From Lacihabitans sp. LS3-19 (lineage in GTDB: Bacteria > Bacteroidota > Bacteroidia > Cytophagales > Spirosomataceae): DNA of 64,000 nucleotides. Both the position numbers and the translations under genes were made by a program. Below the pieces are notes generated by a model. The model saw nothing but the letters and a program-made list of their open reading frames with translations. It ran no database searches and was not told the DNA's origin. The stretch covers positions 46,283 through 110,282 of the forward strand of contig NZ_RJUA01000013.1 in assembly GCF_024343575.1 (NCBI RefSeq), given 5' to 3'. How positions within the stretch are numbered: position 1 is the stretch's first letter; each line of letters starts with the position of its first letter. Shown piece after piece: positions 45,279 to 54,419 of the stretch.

Positions 45279-47921
45279 ATGAAAAAACTTGTCCTTTTTC
45301 TCATTACTGCATTTGTGTTTTCAAGTGCATTTTCTCAACAAAGATTTAATTTTAAAACGGAGCATAAAAAAGGTGTGGATGTAGTTTGTCCTGCCCGGTT
45401 TGTAGATGAGCCATCTTTTGTGGACATGCCCGAAATTGTAAAGCAGAAGCTTGCAAATAAGAATTTAAGAACCTCCCAGGGTCAATCTGCTACTATCAAT
45501 GTAAAGTATGAAGGATTTCCAGATAATGCCAAAGCTGCATTTGAAAGGGCTGTTGATATTTGGAGGAATTTGCTAGTTAGCACTGTTCCTATTAAGGTAA
45601 CCGCTTATTGGGAAGAGTTAGATCCAGGAGTTTTAGGAGCAGCTAATACAAATGATTATTATAGGAATTTCCCAGGAGCAAGAGAAGTTAACACCTATTA
45701 TCCGCTTGCATTGGCAGAAAAACTTGCAGGAAGGGACTTAAATGGCGTGGATGAAGATGATATATATTGCACCTTTAACAGTAAAATGCCTTGGTATTTT
45801 GGAACGGACCCTAATGTGCCTTTAGGTACTTTTGACTTTACTTCTATTGTTTTGCATGAATTAGGCCATGGCTTAGGTTTCGTAGGCTCTATGAGGGTTT
45901 CTGGGCAGCAAGGATATTATGGTTTCGGAACTCCTTACAGCACTATTTATGATAAGTTTTTAGAGACAGGTGAAAGGAAAGGCTTAACGGATACTTTGAA
46001 TTTTAAAAGTCCATCTAATCTTTTAAGAAATGCATTGGTAAGCGAGGATATTTTCTTCTCTGGCCCTAATACTATTTCTGATGTAAAAGAAGACAAGGTT
46101 TTGATATATGCACCTAATCCTTGGGAGAGTGGCTCTAGTATCTCGCATTTAGACGATGCTAAATATGGTACAGGTGGTATAAACTCCTTAATGACACCTA
46201 CGGCTAGTTTAAGAGAGAAAAACCTAAATCCAGGGCCTATAGCATTGAAAATGTTTCAAGATATGGGTTGGAAAAGCACCTCAATTGTGCATAATGAAAT
46301 AAAAAATATAGCTGCTGCTAGAAAAGTTAGGTTCGAAACTAAGATTTTGTCTGATACTACACTTTTGGAGAATTCAGCAAAGTTAAATTATGTATTAAAT
46401 GGCAGTGCTTCTAGTTCTGCTAAATCTGTTGTTCTGCAAAAAGACGGTGCTTCAGGAAAATATTTTGCTGATGTAGATTTACCTGCCAATACAACATTAG
46501 TTGAGTATTTTTTTGAAGTAAAGGATAACTATGGTTTAACAACCACAAGTCCAGGCAATGGTGGTTTTGAAAATACAAATTATATATATGGGTTTGAGGT
46601 AGGAAATAAAGATCAGTTTGGACCTGTGATTGAACATTACGCTCCACAAATTTTACCTTCTTCTACTCCTGTTAGTTTGATAGCAAATGTAATTGATGAC
46701 TTCGAAGAAGGAATAGATACTGTTTATGTTGAATACAGTGTAAATGGAACAAAAATGCCTAGTCTGGGACTTAGGAAATACATTGCAGGCGTTGATAATA
46801 AAGTATTTTCTCAAGGAAGGGCTGATGATGTTTCTTATTTCGCAGAAAATGGCATCAAAAATCTCAAAAGTGGAGATTTGGTAAAATATCAAGTTATTGC
46901 AATTGATAAATCCAAAAACAAGACTGTTTTGCCAACTTATTATGCTTCAACCAATAGAAACGATAAGCCTACTGAAAGTTTTTATGAGTTTTTAATTACT
47001 GATATTAGTAATTCTACGGTAAATGAGTATTCATCAGACTTTGAGTCAAACGCAGAAGATTTTGCAATGTTAGGCTTTTCTGTTGCCAAACCTGATGGTT
47101 TTCCCTCAAATTCTTTAAACAGTTCTCATCCTTATCTTAATGGTTTAGGTTTATTAGATCCTACAGATCCAAATAATACCTCTGTTTATATGTCATTTGA
47201 AAGAAATGAAATAGCTATGTTGAAAAAGCCAATTTTATTAAAATCTTCAGGTGCTACCATTACCTTTGATGAAGTAGCTCTAGTGGAGCCAGGTGATGCA
47301 GGTTCTGGTTTTGGAGACAATACTTTTTATGATTTCGTAGTGGTGGAAGGATCTTTAGATGGAAGTTACTGGTTTCCTTTGCAAGACGGTTATGATAGCA
47401 GGGCAAATTCAGTTTGGCAAAATGCATTTGAATCTGAACTAAGTGCTGGTGATATACCTAATTCTAACGCTAAAGGTACTTTCGCTATGACTAAAAAAAG
47501 AACCGTACAAATATATGGTTCAGATTTTACTTCTGATTATGCAGGCTCAGCTCTTTTAGTGAGATTTAGATTAAATGCAGACCAATGGGCAACAGGATGG
47601 GGTTGGTCTATTGATAATTTATATATTCAGAAAGAAGCTCCGGTAATTTTGGCCAATGAAAATATTGAGATTCCAGGCTTGAAAGTTTTCCCAAATCCTA
47701 CACAAGAGTACCTGAATATAACGCTTGAAGTGGGAGAGAGTCAAGATGTTAAAGTGGAAGTATTCTCACTTCGAGGCAAAAAAATGGTTGACCAAATGGT
47801 ACCTACAGACGGTACTAAATTAGATTATCAAATAGCTCTTGGGAATTTTTCACCAGGAACTTATATGGTTAAGTTAACGGAGAAAACTGGTTCCGTCGTC
47901 AAGAAATTTATAAAGAATTAA
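45279..47921 (+). CDS. T9SS-exported metalloprotease-like protein
   Basis: 880 residues with a signal peptide (M-K-K-L-V-L-F-L-I-T-A-F-V-F-S-S-A-F-S). A zinc site lies in S-I-V-L-H-E-L-G-H-G-L-G-F-V-G (HExxH), followed by beta-rich domains. The C-terminus (L-K-V-F-P-N-P-T-Q-E-Y-L, G-T-Y-M-V-K-L, V-K-K-F-I-K-N) is a type A T9SS sorting domain. It is likely secreted across the outer membrane. The protease family is uncertain. A strong terminator follows. Confidence 0.9.
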   Translation: MKKLVLFLITAFVFSSAFSQQRFNFKTEHKKGVDVVCPARFVDEPSFVDMPEIVKQKLANKNLRTSQGQSATINVKYEGFPDNAKAAFERAVDIWRNLLVSTVPIKVTAYWEELDPGVLGAANTNDYYRNFPGAREVNTYYPLALAEKLAGRDLNGVDEDDIYCTFNSKMPWYFGTDPNVPLGTFDFTSIVLHELGHGLGFVGSMRVSGQQGYYGFGTPYSTIYDKFLETGERKGLTDTLNFKSPSNLLRNALVSEDIFFSGPNTISDVKEDKVLIYAPNPWESGSSISHLDDAKYGTGGINSLMTPTASLREKNLNPGPIALKMFQDMGWKSTSIVHNEIKNIAAARKVRFETKILSDTTLLENSAKLNYVLNGSASSSAKSVVLQKDGASGKYFADVDLPANTTLVEYFFEVKDNYGLTTTSPGNGGFENTNYIYGFEVGNKDQFGPVIEHYAPQILPSSTPVSLIANVIDDFEEGIDTVYVEYSVNGTKMPSLGLRKYIAGVDNKVFSQGRADDVSYFAENGIKNLKSGDLVKYQVIAIDKSKNKTVLPTYYASTNRNDKPTESFYEFLITDISNSTVNEYSSDFESNAEDFAMLGFSVAKPDGFPSNSLNSSHPYLNGLGLLDPTDPNNTSVYMSFERNEIAMLKKPILLKSSGATITFDEVALVEPGDAGSGFGDNTFYDFVVVEGSLDGSYWFPLQDGYDSRANSVWQNAFESELSAGDIPNSNAKGTFAMTKKRTVQIYGSDFTSDYAGSALLVRFRLNADQWATGWGWSIDNLYIQKEAPVILANENIEIPGLKVFPNPTQEYLNITLEVGESQDVKVEVFSLRGKKMVDQMVPTDGTKLDYQIALGNFSPGTYMVKLTEKTGSVVKKFIKN

Positions 47922-47925
47922 AAAT

Positions 47926-47955
47926 GAAAAAGCTCGCAGTTGCGAGCTTTTTTTA
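47926..47955 (+). terminator. Strong terminator after the T9SS protease
   Basis: AGCTCGCA (47931-47938) pairs with TGCGAGCT (47941-47948), with further A/T pairing on both sides, followed by a run of T. It also serves the convergent AHSA1 gene on the other strand. Confidence 0.9.
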
Positions 47956-48810
47956 CGAATTTAAAAACTTAGACAAGGACGAATTTATTATCGAATCCCA
48001 GCCTCCAACAAAGTTTTTCTTTGCCAAATCTGGATTGTTGCTAGGGAAAGATTCTATGTTTTTATGGGTTAAGGTTAACTGCGTTTGATTGTCTATTTTT
48101 TCCAATTCCCAAATTACAGTTGACATACCATTGTATCCTTCGTATTTCCATGTATATGCCATTTTCTTATTGGTCTCTAATTCGGTGACCTGGCAATGAT
48201 GAATGTATTGAATTCCCCCTTCACTACCTCCGATAAAAGAAAATTCACATCCGATTTCTGCTTTAAATTCGGGAAGATCGAAGTACCACATTTTCATTTG
48301 ATCCTTATCACTTATTGCCTGCCAAACTTTTTCTATTGGTGCTTCAAATATTTTTTTAATAACAATATCACCTGAAGTTGGTACATAAGTTTCTAATTTA
48401 TCCAAATTTTGTTTTAATCCTTCAGCAACAATTCCATTTTTCAAAATTTCAATCATCGCTTCTTCTGATTCAAAAGTAGTGATTAATTTCAACTTAGTTT
48501 TTTCGCCTAATTTTTCAAAATATACACTAATATCAAAAAATGGAGGCCCGGTATGTACAATTACAATTTTTTCATGAAATACTATTTCTTTGAATAGATT
48601 GTGATTAGCATAATCTGTTCCATCTGGTCCATGCATAGTAAATATCCAATTTCCCTTATCTTGAAACTCCATCACAGAAATAGAGCTTCTGAAACCGTTT
48701 GGACCCCACCAATGTTGAATATGTTGTGGTTCTGACCACATTCTCCATACCAATTCTATTGGTGCATTAAAAATTCGCTCCAAGCCAATTTGATTTTTAT
48801 CTAATTTCAT
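47953..48810 (-). CDS. Tandem AHSA1/SRPBCC domain protein
   Basis: 285 residues, two SRPBCC (AHSA1-like) domains. The first starts I-F-N-A-P-I-E-L-V-W-R-M-W-S-E-P and the second K-I-F-E-A-P-I-E-K-V-W-Q-A-I-S-D. The start overlaps the ArsR-type gene by 4 nt, a frequent pairing. The fold binds hydrophobic ligands or partner proteins; the function here is unknown. Confidence 0.9.
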   Translation of the reverse strand: MKLDKNQIGLERIFNAPIELVWRMWSEPQHIQHWWGPNGFRSSISVMEFQDKGNWIFTMHGPDGTDYANHNLFKEIVFHEKIVIVHTGPPFFDISVYFEKLGEKTKLKLITTFESEEAMIEILKNGIVAEGLKQNLDKLETYVPTSGDIVIKKIFEAPIEKVWQAISDKDQMKMWYFDLPEFKAEIGCEFSFIGGSEGGIQYIHHCQVTELETNKKMAYTWKYEGYNGMSTVIWELEKIDNQTQLTLTHKNIESFPSNNPDLAKKNFVGGWDSIINSSLSKFLNS

Positions 48811-49130
48811 ACCTCTTGTTTTTTTATTTCTTCTAAATAATTTTCCAAAGCATCTAATTTATTTTTCCAAAAGTCTTTGTACTGCTCAATCCAAATCGAC
48901 ACATCTTTTAATGTATCTAATTTGGCTTCGCAAAAACGCTCTCTTCCCTTTTGCTTGATTATTACTAAACCGCATTCAGTCAATATCTTAATATGTTTCG
49001 AAATTGCCGGCCTACTAATTTCAAATTGATCAGCTACGGTATTAAGATTTAAACTTTCTTTCGATACCAAATGGATTATTTCTCTTCTTGTAGGATCGGC
49101 AATTGCCTGGAAAACGTCTCTTCTTATCAT
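48807..49130 (-). CDS. ArsR family transcriptional regulator
   Basis: 107 residues with an ArsR-type winged helix: A-I-A-D-P-T-R-R-E-I-I-H-L-V at the start, I-S-R-P-A-I-S-K-H-I-K-I-L as the recognition helix, and L-V-I-I-K-Q-K-G-R-E-R-F as the wing. No Cys-metal pair is seen, so it may sense a ligand other than metal. It precedes the AHSA1 gene by overlap and has a palindromic operator (49133-49150) just upstream. Confidence 0.93.
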   Translation of the reverse strand: MIRRDVFQAIADPTRREIIHLVSKESLNLNTVADQFEISRPAISKHIKILTECGLVIIKQKGRERFCEAKLDTLKDVSIWIEQYKDFWKNKLDALENYLEEIKKQEV

Positions 49131-49132
49131 TA

Positions 49133-49179
49133 TGTAACCTTTTGGTTACAAAAGTATTTGTAACAATTCAGTTTCGCAA
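49133..49179 (-). promoter_or_regulatory. ArsR promoter with palindromic operator
   Basis: On the minus strand, TTG (49177-49179) is 20 bp upstream of TACTTTTG (49149-49156), an exact -7 box. The palindrome TGTAACC-TTTT-GGTTACA (49133-49150) overlaps the start site and ends 3 bp before the ATG. A further half-site TTGTAAC lies at 49158-49164. This is a full repressor-operator arrangement and suggests autoregulation. Confidence 0.65.
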
Positions 49180-49194
49180 GAAATTTCCTGAAAT

Positions 49195-49764
49195 TTATTG
49201 AATCACAATATTAAATGCTGATAATAAGCCGCTTAAATTGTCTTTAGAGAACAAAGCTTTTGACATCCTATTGGTTGTTGGATTTATCCTAAAATTATGG
49301 GCATTCCTAAAATCTGTTTTTTCCAAAATAGAATTTTCGAAAATCGCTCCAAGTAAATTAGAATTATTAAAATCGGCTTGGCTCAAATTGCTTTCTACAA
49401 AATCGGTTTCTTCTAATGAGCAGTTTTTAAAAGTTGTTTTTTTAAGATTTAGTTTATAAAAGGAGGAGTGATTCAGCATGCAATCATAGAAATTTATTTC
49501 TAACAGAAACGGATTGCAATTGCTGAAATGTAGTCCTAAAGCCTTGCAATTATAGAATTTGACATCCTTTAGGGCAGTATTACCCAAATTGGCGTTACTG
49601 AGATTACAGTTTTTGAAAGTACATTCTGTGAATATAAAATTCCCTAAATTATAATCTGAGAAATCGCAATCCTCAAATTCACAGTATTCATATTCTGCTC
49701 TTTTCAAAGCTGTCTCTGTGCTTTTTAACTTTTGAAACTTTTGATTTTCAATTATTTCGAGCAT
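49195..49764 (-). CDS. Pentapeptide repeat protein
   Basis: 189 residues made of A(D/N)LxX-type pentapeptides: F-E-D-C-D-F-S-D-Y-N-L-G-N-F and L-S-N-A-N-L-G-N, then L-S-Q-A-D-F-N-N-S-N-L-L-G-A-I-F-E-N-S-I. The fold is a right-handed quadrilateral helix. Some members bind and protect gyrase (Qnr), but that cannot be claimed here. It is the last gene of a three-gene operon. Confidence 0.92.
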   Translation of the reverse strand: MLEIIENQKFQKLKSTETALKRAEYEYCEFEDCDFSDYNLGNFIFTECTFKNCNLSNANLGNTALKDVKFYNCKALGLHFSNCNPFLLEINFYDCMLNHSSFYKLNLKKTTFKNCSLEETDFVESNLSQADFNNSNLLGAIFENSILEKTDFRNAHNFRINPTTNRMSKALFSKDNLSGLLSAFNIVIQ

Positions 49765-49770
49765 TCTATT

Positions 49771-50436
49771 TCAATTTTTTTCAAGGTAATTTATTACTTC
49801 TGGCAAACTTCTCAATTTCATATTGGCGATTTCATATTCGTCTCTTTCAAAAAAATACGCATCAGGCACAGCTATAACTTGAGCTCCAGAGGCAACGGCA
49901 CCTTTTACGCCATTGATTGAATCTTCTAAAATCAGACAATTTTCTATTTTTACGCCCAGCTTTTTGGCCACAGTCCAATATACATCTGGATGAGGCTTAT
50001 TGTTTTTTTCTAAAAGTGCAGAATGTATGAATTCGAAATACGATCCTATTCCGAGTTTTTCGACAACAATATGAATGAGTTCAAGTGGCGAAGCAGATGC
50101 TAAACCTATTTTTAATCCTTTCGCTTTAAAATATTCTAAACTTTCAATAACCCCAGGCATAGGCAAAGCCTTTTCTTTTATTAAAGCAAAAACACGCTCA
50201 AAAAGCTTTTCTTCTAGCTCTTCTTTGGACTTACCTAACCATGGTCTTCTCTTAAACCAGAAATCAAATACCGCTGAAGTTGGTAAACCTGTCGTAAGCA
50301 TACATTCCTCTGTGCTTAAATGCAATCCGACTGTAGCAAATATTTCTTTTTCGGCAATGTGCCAAAGTGGTTCGGAATCAACAATTAAGCCGTCCATGTC
50401 AAATATTACGGCAGATACTTTATCTATTTCTATCAT
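49771..50436 (-). CDS. HAD hydrolase, beta-phosphoglucomutase/HxpB-like
   Basis: 221 residues. HAD motif I is F-D-M-D-G-L-I-V-D-S-E-P-L-W, motif III region has K-P-H-P-D-V-Y, and motif IV is L-E-D-S-I-N-G-V. The sequence resembles sugar phosphatases of the HxpB (YniC) type. It is 6 nt from the pentapeptide gene and 1 nt from the ABC gene. Confidence 0.9.
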   Translation of the reverse strand: MIEIDKVSAVIFDMDGLIVDSEPLWHIAEKEIFATVGLHLSTEECMLTTGLPTSAVFDFWFKRRPWLGKSKEELEEKLFERVFALIKEKALPMPGVIESLEYFKAKGLKIGLASASPLELIHIVVEKLGIGSYFEFIHSALLEKNNKPHPDVYWTVAKKLGVKIENCLILEDSINGVKGAVASGAQVIAVPDAYFFERDEYEIANMKLRSLPEVINYLEKN

Positions 50437-50437
50437 T

Positions 50438-52225
50438 TTATACTTCTATGGCTTCGGTGTTGCTTTGTTTTTGGAAGAGGTCTCTATACTGACCATTTTG
50501 TTTTAGTAGCTCTTCATGTGTTCCCATTTCTGTGATTTTACCCTCGTCTAATACGATGATTTTATCAGCTAATCGTGCATTAGAAACTCTATGAGAAATT
50601 AGAAAGGTAGTTTTACCTTTCATGATATCCTTTAAATTATTCAATATCGCATTTTCGGTATTTGTATCAACTGCCGAAAGACAATCGTCTAGAACCAAAA
50701 TCTTTGGATTACGTATAATCGCTCTGGCTATCGAAATTCTCTGTTTTTGACCACCAGATAGTGTTATACCTCTTTCTCCTATTTTCGTGTCAAATCCTTC
50801 TTCAAAATCCATGATATTTTTATAGATTTCTGCTTTTTTTGCCGCTTCAAAAATCTCTTCATCGGTGAGCTTTTTATTCCCAAATTGGATATTGCTTTTG
50901 ATAGTTTCAGAGAATAAAAATACGTCCTGTGGCACGTAAGCCATTTGATTTCTGAAATTTGAGATCTCTAAATCTTTGATATTTATTCCATCAAACAATA
51001 CCTCACCTTGGTCAGTGTCATACATCCTGAGTAGAAGATTTGCAATTGTGCTTTTGCCTGAGCCGGTAGTTCCTATTATCGCTACAGATTCTCCTGCATT
51101 TACAGTAAAGTTTATATTTGCTAGAGCTTGAATTCCAGTGTCTTCGTATTTGAAGTTTACATTTCTGAATTCAATTTTTCCTTGTAATACTGGCTCCAAT
51201 TTTTTAACTGAAACTATATCTGTTTTGATCTTTAAAAATTCGTTTATTCTTTTCTGAGATGCTGCCGCTCTTTGAATCTGACCCGAAGTCCATCCCAAGG
51301 CAGTTAATGGCCATGTGAGCATAAAAACATACATAATGAATTCCGTAATGTTTCCAGCTGATATTTTGCCCGCTATTATTTCTTGTCCACCTATGTATAC
51401 ACAAATAACTGTACTTAAGCCAATCAAAAACATAATGGCTGGCGAAAACAATGCATCCACGCGGGTAAGGCCCAAAGATTCTCTTTTATAGTTTTCGCTT
51501 TCTTTGGAGAAAGTCTCATAAAATCGGTCTTCTTTTGCAAAAGATTTAATAACCCTAATGCCAGAAAAGGCCTCTTGTACAAAAGTTGAAAGATTAGATA
51601 GACTTCTTTGGATTTTCTCTGATTTTTTGTTGATTATACTGCTCACAAAGAAAATACTAATAGACAAAACCGGCATAGGAATGAGAACATACCAAGTTAG
51701 TCGGGCATTTACCGAAAACATATATGATAAAACCAAAAATACCAAAATGACCATATTGAGCAAATACATTATGGAAGGTCCGATATACATTCTTACTTTT
51801 GAGACATCTTCGGAGATTCTTGCCATCAAGTCGCCCGTACTATTTCTTTTGTAAAATGAAAGTGGAAGTGTTTGATAATGAGCATAAATCTCGTTTTTGA
51901 GGTCGTATTCTATGTGCCTAGACATTACGATGATGGTTTGTCTTACAGCAAAAAGAAAAATGCCTTTTAATATGGCCATTGCCAAAATCAAGATGCCAAA
52001 TACAGCTATACTGAAGGTTATTATTTTATAAGAACTTACCTGCAAAGAAGAGTTATTGAACAAAAAATAAAGGTCAATGTTAATTTTGACCATTTCTAAT
52101 GCATGTCTAACGACTTGTGCAGGTACAATACCGAACAAATTTGAAACGAGGGTAAATAAAAACCCCAATAATAAGTAGAACTTATATTTTACTAAATATT
52201 TATTAAGGTAAGCTAATTCTTTCAT
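50438..52225 (-). CDS. ABC transporter, fused permease/ATPase (MsbA-like)
   Basis: 595 residues. An ABC exporter half-transporter: six helices, then the ATPase with G-T-T-G-S-G-K-S-T (Walker A), L-S-G-G-Q-K-Q-R (signature) and I-L-V-L-D-D-C-L-S-A-V-D (Walker B). It likely forms homodimers in the inner membrane. The substrate is unknown. It is upstream of the HAD gene by 1 nt. Confidence 0.95.
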   Translation of the reverse strand: MKELAYLNKYLVKYKFYLLLGFLFTLVSNLFGIVPAQVVRHALEMVKINIDLYFLFNNSSLQVSSYKIITFSIAVFGILILAMAILKGIFLFAVRQTIIVMSRHIEYDLKNEIYAHYQTLPLSFYKRNSTGDLMARISEDVSKVRMYIGPSIMYLLNMVILVFLVLSYMFSVNARLTWYVLIPMPVLSISIFFVSSIINKKSEKIQRSLSNLSTFVQEAFSGIRVIKSFAKEDRFYETFSKESENYKRESLGLTRVDALFSPAIMFLIGLSTVICVYIGGQEIIAGKISAGNITEFIMYVFMLTWPLTALGWTSGQIQRAAASQKRINEFLKIKTDIVSVKKLEPVLQGKIEFRNVNFKYEDTGIQALANINFTVNAGESVAIIGTTGSGKSTIANLLLRMYDTDQGEVLFDGINIKDLEISNFRNQMAYVPQDVFLFSETIKSNIQFGNKKLTDEEIFEAAKKAEIYKNIMDFEEGFDTKIGERGITLSGGQKQRISIARAIIRNPKILVLDDCLSAVDTNTENAILNNLKDIMKGKTTFLISHRVSNARLADKIIVLDEGKITEMGTHEELLKQNGQYRDLFQKQSNTEAIEV

Positions 52226-52298
52226 TTAATAGATTTTGCCCTAAACATGATAAAAATAGAGCTACTTAAAATCAACAATCGTTTTTTATGCAAATTAA

Positions 52299-53444
52299 TC
52301 AATTTAAATTATTTAGGGCTTTAACACCGTCAATGATTTTGTGATAATAGCTTTCATATTGTTGTACAATCACATTCATGTCAAATTGTTTGGCTCTAGC
52401 CAGGGCATTCTTTTTGAAGGTTGGTAAGTTCTCGTCTTGAAGTATATATAAAGCATTTTTTACCATATCATCTACATCACCAACATCGCTTAAAAAACCA
52501 GTAACACCATTAATATTTAATTCCGCCAAACCACCAGTATTGCTGGATATAACGGGCACTTCGCAAGCCATAGCTTCCAATGCCGCCAAACCAAAACTTT
52601 CTTTTTCAGATGGCATAAAGAATAAATCAGCAACAGATAAAACTTCTTCAATAGCGTCTAATTTTCCGATAAAACGGATGTCATCGCTAATATTTAGGTC
52701 TCTGCTGAGTTTTTCCATGTTTTGACGCTCCTGACCATCACCTACCATTAATAGTTTACAAGGTATCACTTGTCTTATTTTAGCAAATGCTTTTATGATA
52801 TCATCGATTCTCTTTACTTTTCTGAAATTGGAGGCGTGAACAAGCAGTTTTTCGTCGTTCGGACAAATAAATCTCTTAAAGTGTTCTTTTTCTTGTTTGA
52901 AAAATCTGGTCAAATCTACAAAATTGTAAATCACCTCAATTTCCTTGTTGATATTAAAAGTAGACTCAGTTTCTTCTTTCAAATCACGCGAAACTGCAGT
53001 AACTCCGTCAGATTCGTTCATGCTGAATGTAACTACAGGACTCAAAGCTGGATCTTTACCTACTATGGTTATATCAGTACCATGTAGAGTGGTTACAACT
53101 GGGATATTTATACCTTCTTTTTTTAAGATTTGCTTTGCTAAAAATGCCGAAGTAGCATGTGGAATAGCATAATGAACGTGTAAAATATCTAAGTTTGCAT
53201 ATTTAACTACATCCACCATTTTTCCCGCAAGGGCCGACTCGTAAGGTGGGTATTGGAATAGGGGATAGGAAGAAATATTTACTTCATGATAAAATATGTT
53301 CTCATTAAAAAAGTCTAATCTTACAGGTTGAGAATATGTTATAAAATGTACCTCATGTCCTTTTTGTGCTAATGCTTTTCCTAGTTCTGTGGCTACTACG
53401 CCGCTGCCACCAAAAGTCGGATAGCATACAATTCCTATTCTCAT
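52299..53444 (-). CDS. bshA: N-acetylglucosaminyl-L-malate synthase BshA
   Basis: 381 residues. The N-terminus (R-I-G-I-V-C-Y-P-T-F-G-G-S-G-V-V-A-T-E-L-G), H-F-I-T-Y-S-Q-P-V-R-L and the GT4 C-terminal E-x7-E in P-S-E-K-E-S-F-G-L-A-A-L-E match BshA. It makes GlcNAc-malate, the first step of bacillithiol synthesis. No bshB or bshC is seen nearby. The upstream gap to the UbiA gene has no other gene. Confidence 0.95.
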   Translation of the reverse strand: MRIGIVCYPTFGGSGVVATELGKALAQKGHEVHFITYSQPVRLDFFNENIFYHEVNISSYPLFQYPPYESALAGKMVDVVKYANLDILHVHYAIPHATSAFLAKQILKKEGINIPVVTTLHGTDITIVGKDPALSPVVTFSMNESDGVTAVSRDLKEETESTFNINKEIEVIYNFVDLTRFFKQEKEHFKRFICPNDEKLLVHASNFRKVKRIDDIIKAFAKIRQVIPCKLLMVGDGQERQNMEKLSRDLNISDDIRFIGKLDAIEEVLSVADLFFMPSEKESFGLAALEAMACEVPVISSNTGGLAELNINGVTGFLSDVGDVDDMVKNALYILQDENLPTFKKNALARAKQFDMNVIVQQYESYYHKIIDGVKALNNLN

Positions 53445-53552
53445 TCTATAATGTTTGCTGGTTTTTTCAGTATTAACATCATTTTATTGGTAAATAATTC
53501 CATTATTAAAATGCCACTCAGTAATTTAATTTTATAATCAGAAACTTCTTAA

Positions 53553-53560
53553 TAATTTTG
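53553..53560 (+). promoter_or_regulatory. -7 box of the UbiA-type gene
   Basis: TAATTTTG, an exact -7 box. The start site would fall at about 53567, so translation must begin further on. That supports the noncanonical ATT at 53581 and excludes any start before 53567. Confidence 0.4.
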
Positions 53561-53580
53561 GGTACGCAAACCTATTACCT

Positions 53581-54414
53581 ATTAAATCTTTTCTTAAACT
53601 TATTAGATGGAATAATCTCCTTATAATTGCTTTTACGCAGTATTTGGTTGCTTATTTTTTGATAAAACTCCCAGATTTTCAGATTTTTGAGAATTGGCGT
53701 TTTGCCATTTTAGTACTTTCAACTGTTTTTATAGCAGCAGGAGGATATGTAATCAATGATTATTTTGATGTAAAAATCGATCAAATCAATAAGCCCGATG
53801 AGGTTTTTGTAGGTAGAATAATTAAAAGGCGTTTTGCCTTACTTATTCATCAAATTTTTAGTGGAATAGGAGTAGTTTTGTCGGTGTTTTTAGGATGGAA
53901 AATATTAATTATTAATGTTTTATCGGTAAGCATTCTTTGGTTTTATGCTTCTGTTTTTAAAAAGAAACCTTTGGTAGGGAATTTTATAGTTGCATCTCTT
54001 ACGGCCTTGTCGGTTAGTGAAATCGCCATTTATTTGGCACCTGATCAGGTTATAGTTCATGTTTATGCTCTTTTTGCTTTTTTTATTAATTTGATGAGAG
54101 AAATAATAAAAGATATTGAAGATATCAAAGGTGACCAAATGCATGGTGCTAAAACCCTCCCGATAGTTTTAGGGATTAGAAAAACGAAAAACGTTATATA
54201 TTCATTAGCTGCCCTTTTTATTTGCACCGTGCTTATTTTGCTTTTTAGAATTGATAATAGAAATTTATGGTTTTGCTTTTCAGTTCTTTTTTTGTTTTTA
54301 GTTTTTTTGGTTTATAGGCTAATATTAGCTGACAGAAAAAAACATTTTTCAGACTTAAGTATGCTTTGCAAGGTGATTTTATTGTTAGGTGTACTTAGTG
54401 TGGTTTTTATTTAA
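53581..54414 (+). CDS. UbiA-type prenyltransferase with a noncanonical start
   Basis: The frame has no ATG at its start. The first TTG is at 53644 (256 residues), but the family's first segment, I-K-S-F-L-K-L-I-R-W-N-N-L-L-I-I-A-F-T-Q-Y, lies upstream in frame and begins at an ATT codon (53581), giving 277 residues. The family motif N-D-Y-F-D-V-K-I-D-Q-I-N-K-P-D and the second one D-I-E-D-I-K-G-D-Q-M are intact. It may be a geranylgeranylglycerol-phosphate geranylgeranyltransferase-type enzyme. It is 5 nt from purN and cotranscribed with it. Confidence 0.85.
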   Translation: MKSFLKLIRWNNLLIIAFTQYLVAYFLIKLPDFQIFENWRFAILVLSTVFIAAGGYVINDYFDVKIDQINKPDEVFVGRIIKRRFALLIHQIFSGIGVVLSVFLGWKILIINVLSVSILWFYASVFKKKPLVGNFIVASLTALSVSEIAIYLAPDQVIVHVYALFAFFINLMREIIKDIEDIKGDQMHGAKTLPIVLGIRKTKNVIYSLAALFICTVLILLFRIDNRNLWFCFSVLFLFLVFLVYRLILADRKKHFSDLSMLCKVILLLGVLSVVFI

Positions 54415-54419
54415 ATTAT

